From Treponema sp. (GTDB lineage Bacteria > Spirochaetota > Spirochaetia > Treponematales > Breznakiellaceae): DNA of 6,634 nt. Below the pieces are notes generated by a model. That model saw only the letters and a program-made list of their open reading frames with translations. It had not been told where the DNA came from and did no database searches. Of the stretch, positions 1 to 5,064 are shown piece by piece. The translations under genes and the position numbers were made by a program. Position 1 is the stretch's first letter, and every line of letters starts with the position of its first letter. The stretch covers positions 1 through 6,634 of the forward strand of contig JAISMQ010000123.1 in assembly GCA_031276685.1 (NCBI GenBank), given 5' to 3'.

Positions 1-210
1 ATTGTCAAACTCGAAGCCACCGCCCTGGCGGAACAGATCGGCAGCGTCCGCTTCGCCAACATGGTGGCCCTGGGGGCCATGGCCCGCCTTACCGGCGCCC
101 TGGCTTTGACGGAGGCGGAAGACATCCTGAAACACTTCTTCAGCCCCGACAAGCACAAGTTTATCCCCAAAAACATCGAGGCCATCAAAGCCGGTTACGG
201 GGCGGTGTAG
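1..210 (+). CDS. 2-oxoacid:acceptor oxidoreductase, gamma subunit (C-terminal part)
   Basis: The first 69 codons of the window are open in frame 1 and end at TAG 208-210; the start lies outside. The visible protein includes the stretch GSVRFANMVALGAMARLTG followed by a segment with HKFIPKNIEAIKAG. This matches the end of the gamma domain (POR/KOR gamma, PF01558) of ferredoxin-dependent 2-oxoacid oxidoreductases, where the small domain contributes to coupling oxidative decarboxylation of pyruvate, 2-oxoglutarate or branched 2-oxoacids to ferredoxin reduction in the cytoplasm. Which substrate is used cannot be read from this fragment. The alpha and beta subunits would be expected just upstream. 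The next gene has its own promoter, so this gene is probably the end of a separate transcript, although no T-tailed hairpin follows the stop. Confidence 0.8.
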   Translation: MVKLEATALAEQIGSVRFANMVALGAMARLTGALALTEAEDILKHFFSPDKHKFIPKNIEAIKAGYGAV

Positions 211-271
211 GAACGCTGGTCCCAGCAGGGCCGGGAATATCGCCGTAGTATAGTCCTGTTCAGCATAAATG

Positions 272-301
272 TTGACAGCATTTTAGCCGCCGGGGTATAC
301 T
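272..301 (+). promoter_or_regulatory. Sigma-70 type promoter of the M23-bactofilin operon
   Basis: TTGACA at 272-277 is a perfect -35 box and TATACT at 296-301 is a five-of-six match to TATAAT, with an 18-base spacer. Transcription would start near 308. The -35 box is enclosed by short inverted arms, AAATG at 267-271 and CATTT at 279-283, which might be an operator half-site pair but could be chance. It is the only near-consensus promoter I can see upstream of the four-gene operon, so it probably drives all four genes. Confidence 0.75.
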
Positions 302-348
302 ATTGTAACGGACTTAACGAATTTGGCAAAAACTGCCGATACTTGGGT

Positions 349-354
349 AAGAGG
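349..354 (+). promoter_or_regulatory. Ribosome binding site fixing the GTG start of the M23 gene
   Basis: AAGAGG lies six bases before GTG 361. The alternative upstream in-frame start, TTG at 343, has no purine-rich site before it, and ATG 356 is in another frame. The site therefore favours the GTG. Confidence 0.65.
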
Positions 355-360
355 TATGGA

Positions 361-1401
361 GTGTCCCGGGTGCACGAGTACAAAAAGTTGGAGAACAGCC
401 TTGTTCGGAAGGCCAAAAACCTTGTTATCGCCCTGGCCCGGGCCGCCGGCGGGGTAGTGAAGGGGTTTTTTAAGTTTTTAGCCCGGCGCTATACGGTCGT
501 ACTGGTCCCCCATTCGGAAAAAAAGGTCTACAACTTCCACATTACGGTTTTTTCGGTCTGCTGTTTCGTACTTTTCGTGGCGGGGCTTATCGGGACCTTC
601 TTCTGGTACGGCGCCTCTTACACCAACACCGCCAGCATTTTGGCGGGTAAAGAGAGCCGCCTTCAGAATACGCAGGCCAGCCTTGACCAACTGCGGGACG
701 AGGTAACGGGCCTTCTGCGGGAAGCCAGGAATTTTGAGACCGCGCTTTCCTGGACCCTTTCCGCGCTGGGGGCGGACACGCAGCCGGGCGGGAACGGCCC
801 GGGCGGTTCGGGGGACCTGTCCGCCTTTTTCGATATCCGGGAAACGCCGGAGGGGACGCAGCAGGAAGTGGAGGACGTGCGCCGCCTGTCCACCTATCTT
901 GCCTCCGCCCAGGAGCCGATCCGGGAGATTGGGACCCTGCTGGATTCCCAAAGCGCCCTGCTTACGGAAATACCCAGCATCTGGCCCATTAGGGGCGGCA
1001 TAGGCCATATCTCCATGTTTTTCGGGCAGAATGAACACCCCGTCACCCATCAGTACTACATCCACAAGGGTATTGACCTTTCCACCTACCGTTCCGGGGA
1101 TCCGATTGTGGCTACCGCCGACGGGCAGGTGGTTACCATCGACTTTGAGCCCGAAGGCTTTGGCAACTACGTGATTATCAAGCACAAGCACGGCTATTAC
1201 ACCCGCTACGCCCACTTGCAAAAGGCGTCGGTCAGGATTGGGCAGCGGGTGCAGCAGAACGAGGTAATCGGATTTATCGGCAATACGGGGCTTTCCACCG
1301 GGCCTCATCTGCATTACGAAGTTCACATCGGCTCCGACGTGGTGGATCCCTACAAGTACATCAATATCCGTTCCAGAATCGCCCGCAGTACCCCCCGGTA
1401 A
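361..1401 (+). CDS. Membrane-anchored M23 zinc endopeptidase (LytM-type murein hydrolase)
   Basis: The protein has 346 residues from GTG 361, chosen for its ribosome binding site; TTG 343 would add six residues. It has a basic cytoplasmic N-terminus (1-58) ending in a VPHSEKKVYNF segment common in bacterial M23 membrane proteins, one membrane helix (about 61-83), a periplasmic coiled coil (about 91-130), a Gly/Pro-rich linker (about 139-151), and a C-terminal M23 domain (about 207-335, PF01551). The metal and catalytic residues are all present: H235 and D239 in HKGID, H285 in YAHL, and H316 and H318 in HLHYE. It is therefore probably an active peptidase that cuts peptide cross-links in peptidoglycan, in contrast to the degenerate LytM domains of EnvC/NlpD-type activators. 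The bactofilin gene begins 11 bases downstream. Peptidase-bactofilin pairs are known to shape cells in Helicobacter (Csd proteins with CcmA) and in stalked or budding alphaproteobacteria. The tail before the membrane helix is the obvious place for bactofilin contact, which is inference. Confidence 0.93.
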   Translation: MSRVHEYKKLENSLVRKAKNLVIALARAAGGVVKGFFKFLARRYTVVLVPHSEKKVYNFHITVFSVCCFVLFVAGLIGTFFWYGASYTNTASILAGKESRLQNTQASLDQLRDEVTGLLREARNFETALSWTLSALGADTQPGGNGPGGSGDLSAFFDIRETPEGTQQEVEDVRRLSTYLASAQEPIREIGTLLDSQSALLTEIPSIWPIRGGIGHISMFFGQNEHPVTHQYYIHKGIDLSTYRSGDPIVATADGQVVTIDFEPEGFGNYVIIKHKHGYYTRYAHLQKASVRIGQRVQQNEVIGFIGNTGLSTGPHLHYEVHIGSDVVDPYKYINIRSRIARSTPR

Positions 1402-1412
1402 GCAGGTTTCCC

Positions 1413-1847
1413 ATGGCCCCGCATCTTGAAGATTTCTCCGTAAACACCATTATCGGCCCCAATTCCGAGCTAAACGGCGACCTTAGCGCCGACGGCTTTA
1501 CCCGCGTGGACGGCAATGTCCGGGGCAATCTGTCGGTTGCCGGAAGGGTGGTGATAGGGGAGGCCGCGCGGATGCGCGGCAATATCAGCGGGACGGTGGT
1601 AACCATCGGCGGGGTGGTCCGGGGCAACGTGCTTGCCAGCGAACGGCTTATCATCCTGTCCAGCGCCCTGATCCTGGGGGATATTATTACCCGGCGCATC
1701 CAGGCCGACGAAGGCTGCCTTGTCCACGGCCGGATCCGGGTATGCGCCGCGCCGGAGGCGTGGGAAACGGCTGTTTCCGAATACGCGGACGCCCAGGGGG
1801 TTAAATCCGCCCTTTCCCAGTTCATCCGGCCCGGAACGCTGCTTTAG
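1413..1847 (+). CDS. Bactofilin family cytoskeletal protein
   Basis: The protein has 144 residues and is a small bactofilin (PF04519, formerly DUF583). The core, about residues 10-110, is a run of short beta strands with regularly spaced Gly and Val/Ile (for example TIIGPNSELNGDLSADGF, then VDGNVRGNL and MRGNISG), as expected for a right-handed beta helix that polymerises end to end without nucleotide. The short N-terminus (MAPHLEDFSV) and a roughly 30-residue C-terminal tail flank it. No signal peptide or membrane helix is present, so it is cytoplasmic and may bind the membrane peripherally. ATG 1413 follows a weak site, AGCAGG at 1401-1406, and lies 11 bases after the M23 stop, which suggests translational coupling. 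Bactofilins position murein enzymes. Here the neighbouring M23 peptidase is the likely client. It is probably co-transcribed from the promoter at 272-301. Confidence 0.93.
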   Translation: MAPHLEDFSVNTIIGPNSELNGDLSADGFTRVDGNVRGNLSVAGRVVIGEAARMRGNISGTVVTIGGVVRGNVLASERLIILSSALILGDIITRRIQADEGCLVHGRIRVCAAPEAWETAVSEYADAQGVKSALSQFIRPGTLL

Positions 1848-1888
1848 CAGCCCGTTGTGTTTGTGTTACCCGCTTGTCGGGCATCTTT

Positions 1889-1893
1889 GGAGG
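1889..1893 (+). promoter_or_regulatory. Ribosome binding site for the YaaR gene
   Basis: GGAGG lies four bases before ATG 1898 and only one base before ATG 1895. This spacing favours 1898 and rules against TTG 1874, which precedes the site. No T-tailed hairpin separates this gene from the bactofilin: CCCG 1869-1872 and CGGG 1878-1881 form only a 4-bp stem. Confidence 0.6.
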
Positions 1894-1897
1894 TATG

Positions 1898-2455
1898 ATG
1901 GCCAAAGTTGATTTTCCGCAGGATCCGGGCGGTGTTTTTTTTGACCCGCTGTCCTACGCCGGGACGAATCCCCGCCCCCGCGCGGAGGTCCGGCGGGGAT
2001 CAAAGCGGCCCGTCACGGAACCGGATTTTTCCTCCGTTCTGGAACAGTCCCGCGCCGAGGGCGCCGAAGGCGCGGAGACGCTGCCCGTTTCCGAAGAAAC
2101 GGTGAACCGGCTCCTGGACGATGTCCGGAACCTGGGCGACACGCTGCGGGAACGGCCCTTCCCCCCGGAGATCCTTGCCTACAAAAAGGCGGTCCGGAAT
2201 TTTATGCGCTATGTCGTGGACAACGGCTACCGGGTGGCGGAACAGGACGGAATACCCAAGTACCTAAAACCAAACTTTTCCGGTACGCGGGGCAGCCCCG
2301 ATTCCCAGGAGCGTACCCGGCGCCACACTATCCAGGTGGTGGATCAGCGGCTGGACGAAATGGCCGCCGCGCTCCTGAACGGCCAGCTTTCCCAGCTTGA
2401 ATTGCTGTCCCGCCTTGAGGAGATTAGGGGCCTTCTGGTAGACTTGGTTTCTTAG
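1898..2455 (+). CDS. yaaR: YaaR family protein (DUF327)
   Basis: The protein has 185 residues and is soluble, with no signal peptide or membrane helix. The C-terminal half is recognisable as YaaR/DUF327 (PF03885). Residues 88-118 contain AYKKAVRNFMRYVVDNGYRV, and residues 143-185 contain HTIQVVDQRLDEM and a closing LEEIRGLLVDLVS, both predicted helical. The molecular function of this family is not established. It is longer than the Bacillus protein (about 146 residues). The extra length is a Pro/Arg/Glu-rich N-terminal region (about 1-60) that includes an imperfect AEG-AEG-AE repeat at 53-60, and a loop around 119-141. In Bacillus subtilis yaaR lies two genes from yaaT with holB between. Here the yaaT-like gene follows directly, which supports the identification and suggests the two work together. 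ATG 1895 is a possible alternative start one codon upstream. It probably belongs to the same transcript as the bactofilin. Confidence 0.82.
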   Translation: MAKVDFPQDPGGVFFDPLSYAGTNPRPRAEVRRGSKRPVTEPDFSSVLEQSRAEGAEGAETLPVSEETVNRLLDDVRNLGDTLRERPFPPEILAYKKAVRNFMRYVVDNGYRVAEQDGIPKYLKPNFSGTRGSPDSQERTRRHTIQVVDQRLDEMAAALLNGQLSQLELLSRLEEIRGLLVDLVS

Positions 2456-2471
2456 TATGGAATGTTCGAAT

Positions 2472-2495
2472 GGCGCGGCCGGGGCTTGCCGCGCC
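2472..2495 (+). promoter_or_regulatory. GC-rich hairpin between yaaR and the RicT gene
   Basis: GGCGCGGC (2472-2479) pairs perfectly with GCCGCGCC (2488-2495) around an 8-base loop. No T run follows, so it does not look like an intrinsic terminator. It ends about 17 bases before the GGAG site at 2513-2516 and could tune translation of the RicT gene or mark an mRNA processing or stability point. The structure is visible in the sequence; the role is inference. Confidence 0.45.
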
Positions 2496-2520
2496 CGGGC
2501 TGGGTAAAAGGCGGAGCTTC

Positions 2521-3516
2521 ATGACCGATCGGGACAGTTACCAAGACATCGAAGACACCGAAGAAAACGCCGAGGACATTTCCTCCCTGGAGGACAGCCC
2601 TCCCCCGGAGGATCGGGAGCATCCCGCCTTTCAGAACGAGCCCCTGGCGCCGGGAACCCCGCTTTACCGCCTTCGCCTGGACTACGCAAACGAAAATTTT
2701 ATAGCGGGCTACCGGGGGGACCCCCTAAGCCCCGGCGACAAGGTAATGGTGGTAACCCCCTATGGCCGGGATCTGGCCCTGGTGTGCGGCCCCCTGTGCC
2801 GCTGCGGGCAGGCTTCTTCCCGCCAGAACGCCGCCGTCCCCTGGATCGACAGGCTTGCCGAGCCGGAGGAACTGGAGCGGGAGATCCGCAACCGCGAGCA
2901 GGAGCGGGAGGCCTTTCAAATTTGCCGGGAAAAGATAGAGGCCCACCGGCTGGAAATGAAGCTGATCCTGGTTCACGCCATGGTGGGGGAGGCCAAGATA
3001 TGGTTCTTCTACACTGCGGAAAGCCGGGTGGACTTTAGGGAGCTGGTCAAAGACCTGGTGGGTATTTTTAAGATCCGGATCCAGATGCACCAAATTGGGG
3101 TCCGGGACGAAGCCCAGGTGGTAGGGGGGCTGGGGGTCTGCGGCCGCTGCTACTGCTGTTACGCCGCCGCCGGAAAACTCAAGCCCGTGTCAATCAAAAT
3201 GGTCAAAGATCAGAACCTGTCCCTTAATTCCATGAAGATCTCCGGCCCCTGCGGCCGGCTCCTGTGCTGCCTTGCCTATGAACACAACTTCTACAACGAA
3301 CAGCGCCGCCAGATCCCCCCGGAGGGGGCGCGCCTTGGCTTTGACGGGACCCAGTGGAAAGTGATCGAAACAAACATGATCCTGGGAAAGCTTAAACTTG
3401 CCAGCGAGGACGGCCGGCTCCTTAGCTTCCCTGTCTCCGCCTTTGAAAAGACCGACGGCCACTGGCGCCTGGTAAAACCGGCGGAAGCCGCCTTGCACAC
3501 CGCAGGGCCGAATTAA
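2521..3516 (+). CDS. ricT: PSP1 domain protein, RicT (YaaT) homologue with extra cysteines
   Basis: The protein has 331 residues from ATG 2521, which follows GGAG at 2513-2516. An upstream in-frame ATG at 2470 would add 17 residues, but it would translate through the hairpin and lacks a site. Residues 1-40 are highly acidic and probably disordered. About 48-95 starts the conserved part, 113-145 is a charged helix, and about 145-260 is the PSP1 core (PF04468), with CGRCYCC at 207-213, KPVSIKMVKDQNLSLN at 221-236 and CGRLLCC at 244-250, all hallmark blocks of Bacillus YaaT/RicT. RicT works with RicA (YmcA) and RicF (YlbF) in a cytoplasmic complex that carries [4Fe-4S] clusters and helps RNase Y process mRNAs; the cysteines here are probably cluster ligands. 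The N-terminal CGPLCRC (89-95) and C210 look additional to the usual pattern. Partners RicA, RicF and RNase Y are not in the window. The gene ends the four-gene operon and faces a convergent gene. Confidence 0.88.
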   Translation: MTDRDSYQDIEDTEENAEDISSLEDSPPPEDREHPAFQNEPLAPGTPLYRLRLDYANENFIAGYRGDPLSPGDKVMVVTPYGRDLALVCGPLCRCGQASSRQNAAVPWIDRLAEPEELEREIRNREQEREAFQICREKIEAHRLEMKLILVHAMVGEAKIWFFYTAESRVDFRELVKDLVGIFKIRIQMHQIGVRDEAQVVGGLGVCGRCYCCYAAAGKLKPVSIKMVKDQNLSLNSMKISGPCGRLLCCLAYEHNFYNEQRRQIPPEGARLGFDGTQWKVIETNMILGKLKLASEDGRLLSFPVSAFEKTDGHWRLVKPAEAALHTAGPN

Positions 3517-3595
3517 CACCCCGCCCCGTTGTCCTGAATTCAAAATTGCGGCCCCGCGCTGTCCCGCGCCGGATTCCCCGCCGCCCCTGGGGGCC
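3517..3595. other. Convergent intergenic gap
   Basis: This 79-base, GC-rich gap separates two convergent stop codons. GCCC/GGGC at 3583-3594 is a short 4-bp stem beside the minus-strand stop, without a T run on either strand. A direct repeat, CCCGCGC at 3553-3559 and CCCGCGC at 3563-3569, is also present. I find no convincing terminator, so the two transcripts may end by another mechanism or overlap. Confidence 0.4.
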
Positions 3596-4159
3596 TTACC
3601 ACTCTTTGGGCTTAAAGTCCTTGGGGACGCGGAGGTTTATCATGTCCCCCGATTGCTCAAGGACAAAAAAGCCCTGCTTTATGGCAAATGCCTTTTCCCC
3701 CTCCAGGGCTATGATCCCCGTTACGGCTCCCAGCAGCTTCCGCTTTTTATCGTGTTCGTTGGCGCAGCGCCGCAGGGTTTCCATCCGCTTTACGTGGTTT
3801 TCTATATCGGTAACCGTCAGATTCGTCCGTGCCTCCAGCACCAGCGCCGTGTCCCTGCCTTCCAGCAGCAGGCCGGCTTCCGCGATACAGTGGCCTTCGG
3901 CATCGAAGTACCGCATACGGGGGGCCACCATGTCGAAGTCGTAGCCCAGATCCCTAAAGATCCCCAGGATGCTGGGGACGATAAGCCGTTCCACCAGATC
4001 GTCAACCCGGCAGTCCAGACAACTGATCCTGCGGTCCGTTTCTTTAAAGCGCTGGTCCAGTTGGAGGGTCATATCTTTAAGCCGGCGGTCGGTCTCCTGG
4101 TACATGGCCCAGATCTTTTCAAGGGTCATCTGCGGTTCATGAGCGGGTTCAGTTGGCAT
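3596..4159 (-). CDS. Coiled-coil protein with a PD-(D/E)XK nuclease-like domain, active site altered
   Basis: The protein has 187 residues. Residues 12-58 form an amphipathic coiled coil with two ETDRR repeats (22-26 and 40-44). They are followed by LVERLIVPSILGIFRDLGYDF (55-75) and a compact alpha/beta domain that ends in GFFVLEQSGD (163-172) and FKPKEW (182-187). This layout fits a family of PD-(D/E)XK-fold proteins with ETDRR-type coiled coils (DUF3782-like), found in spirochaetes, cyanobacteria and others, whose role is unknown. Members I recall carry E-I-D and E-V-K motifs on successive strands. Here they read E94-A95-G96 and E109-A110-R111, so the expected catalytic Asp is Gly and the Lys is Arg. 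Nuclease activity is therefore doubtful. ATG 4159 has no clear ribosome binding site, and ATG 4129 (M11) is an alternative start. It stands alone on the minus strand, convergent with the RicT gene and divergent from the ABC operon. The frame is intact, with no stop or frameshift. Confidence 0.72.
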   Translation of the reverse strand: MPTEPAHEPQMTLEKIWAMYQETDRRLKDMTLQLDQRFKETDRRISCLDCRVDDLVERLIVPSILGIFRDLGYDFDMVAPRMRYFDAEGHCIAEAGLLLEGRDTALVLEARTNLTVTDIENHVKRMETLRRCANEHDKKRKLLGAVTGIIALEGEKAFAIKQGFFVLEQSGDMINLRVPKDFKPKEW

Positions 4160-4263
4160 GGGTTAAGCTTGTTTTATTCTTGTGCGGTTGTCAAGGGCTT
4201 GTACATTCGCGGGCCCGGTGGTATGTTTACCTATTCTAGTCTCTCCGGGGCAGGTTTCAGGCC
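4160..4263. other. Divergent intergenic region between the nuclease-like gene and the ABC operon
   Basis: This 104-base region should hold promoters for both directions. On the minus strand a perfect TTGACA lies at 4194-4189, but no -10 box sits 16-18 bases downstream of it. On the plus strand only a weak promoter candidate is visible, described separately. The palindrome CGGGCCCG at 4210-4217 falls in the spacer of that candidate and could be an operator, which is speculative. Confidence 0.4.
4199..4227 (+). promoter_or_regulatory. Weak candidate promoter for the ABC transporter operon
   Basis: TTGTAC at 4199-4204 and TATGTT at 4222-4227 are separated by 17 bases, matching the sigma-70 consensus at three and four of six positions. 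The predicted start is near 4234. TATTCT at 4232-4237 is a rival -10 box but has no -35 partner. The start codon 4264 has the purine-rich stretch GGGGCAGG at 4247-4254 upstream, with a 9-base spacer. Confidence 0.28.
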
Positions 4264-5061
4264 ATGAATTGTCTGCTAAAATACGTTCTTTTCTTCAAAG
4301 GCGCGTTCAAATCCAGTGCCATATACCGTCTTTCCACGCTGGTGAATATATGCAGGTCGGTTATTTTTATTTTCGTCCAGTACAGCCTTTGGAAAGCACT
4401 GATACAAACCGGAATTAGGCAGGATGTAAACCTGCGTGACATGGTTGTTTTTATCATGATTACCGAGGCGGTCCGTTCGCTTTGCAATGAGAATATCGCC
4501 AACGATATTGGGGCTTCCATACGGGACGGATCGGTAACGATAAGCCTGTTGCAGCCCATGTCGCACCGGCTCTACCTGTTTAGTACCATGCTGGGGTACA
4601 ACTGCTACGAATTGTTAACATCGGCCCTGCCCGTAATTGTCGTAGGCAGCCTGATGATGGGTTTCCCGCTCCCGGCATCGCCTGTCGATTTCCTGTTTTT
4701 TGTTCTGATGACCGCCATCGGCATTTTTTTGTTATTCGAAATTAACTATGTTTCCGGGCTGATGGCGTTCTGGACCCAAAGCACCTGGTTCATCAGTTGG
4801 TATGTGGAGGCGGGCGACAGGCTCTTCGGCGGGTCGGTAGTCCCCCTGTGGTTCTACCCTGACGCGCTAAAAACAATAGCGCGTTACCTTCCGTTCCGCT
4901 ACGTTTCGTTCGAGGGCGTTAACTTTTTTCTGGGAAGGGTTCCCGTACCCGAAATGGCCCGTTCCCTTGTAACGGCGCTGATCTGGTGCGCCGTGTTGTA
5001 TGTTGCCGGGAAAATGCTCTGGTTTAGGGCGCAAAAAAAATTAACCGTCAACGGGGGATAG
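4264..5061 (+). CDS. ABC-2 type transporter permease, first subunit (COG4587-like)
   Basis: The protein has 265 residues and is strongly hydrophobic, with about six membrane segments (roughly 23-44, 57-73, 106-134, 142-170, 184-200 and 233-254). The cytoplasmic loop DIGASIRDGSVTISLLQPMS at 81-100 is the typical coupling region of ABC-2 permeases, where an IRxG...LLxP pattern contacts the ATPase. FGGSVVPLWFYPDAL (188-202) and YLPFRY (208-213) match the uncharacterised permease family COG4587 (PF06182 group). It should form the membrane channel as a heterodimer with the next gene's product. The substrate is unknown; the family is most likely an exporter of a hydrophobic or lipid-like compound or drug, by analogy with DrrAB. 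No signal peptide is expected. Its stop, TAG 5059-5061, is followed after one codon by the start of the next gene in the same frame. A run of eight A bases (5033-5040) lies eight codons before the stop codon. Confidence 0.85.
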   Translation: MNCLLKYVLFFKGAFKSSAIYRLSTLVNICRSVIFIFVQYSLWKALIQTGIRQDVNLRDMVVFIMITEAVRSLCNENIANDIGASIRDGSVTISLLQPMSHRLYLFSTMLGYNCYELLTSALPVIVVGSLMMGFPLPASPVDFLFFVLMTAIGIFLLFEINYVSGLMAFWTQSTWFISWYVEAGDRLFGGSVVPLWFYPDALKTIARYLPFRYVSFEGVNFFLGRVPVPEMARSLVTALIWCAVLYVAGKMLWFRAQKKLTVNGG

Positions 5062-5064
5062 GAA

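Larger units (their letters stand above)
211..360 (+). other. Intergenic leader and promoter region before the M23 gene
   Basis: This 150-base gap separates the oxidoreductase stop from the M23 start. Just after the stop, GCTG and CAGC (215-226) can form only a 4-bp hairpin with no T run, so I do not call a terminator. The second half holds a strong promoter and a ribosome binding site, described separately. The predicted untranslated leader is about 53 bases. I see no riboswitch-like structure. Confidence 0.6.

Noticed and set aside
343..360. TTG 343 as start of the M23 protein
   Set aside because: There is no ribosome binding site before it, whereas GTG 361 has AAGAGG six bases upstream.
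478..1326. An open frame of 282 codons on the minus strand opposite the M23 gene
   Set aside because: It lies wholly antisense to a protein with a full M23 motif set, resembles no family I know, and long antisense frames are common in GC-rich DNA.
2470..2520. ATG 2470 as start of the RicT protein
   Set aside because: It would place the hairpin inside the coding region, adds an atypical GC-rich peptide, and lacks a ribosome binding site; ATG 2521 has GGAG at a suitable distance.
3535..3542. Palindrome TGAATTCA after the RicT gene
   Set aside because: An 8-base palindrome alone is expected by chance and it has no partner or context suggesting a site.
3583..3594. Terminator in the convergent gap
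   Set aside because: The stem is only four pairs with a realistic loop and no T run follows on either strand.
4161..4194. Promoter for the nuclease-like gene from TTGACA on the minus strand
   Set aside because: The -35 box is perfect, but the only A/T-rich -10 candidate is 12 bases away, too close, and positions 16-18 bases away do not resemble TATAAT.
3653..4267. An open frame of about 200 codons on the plus strand opposite the nuclease-like gene
   Set aside because: The minus-strand product has a recognisable coiled coil and conserved domain ending, while the plus-strand product has no family character.
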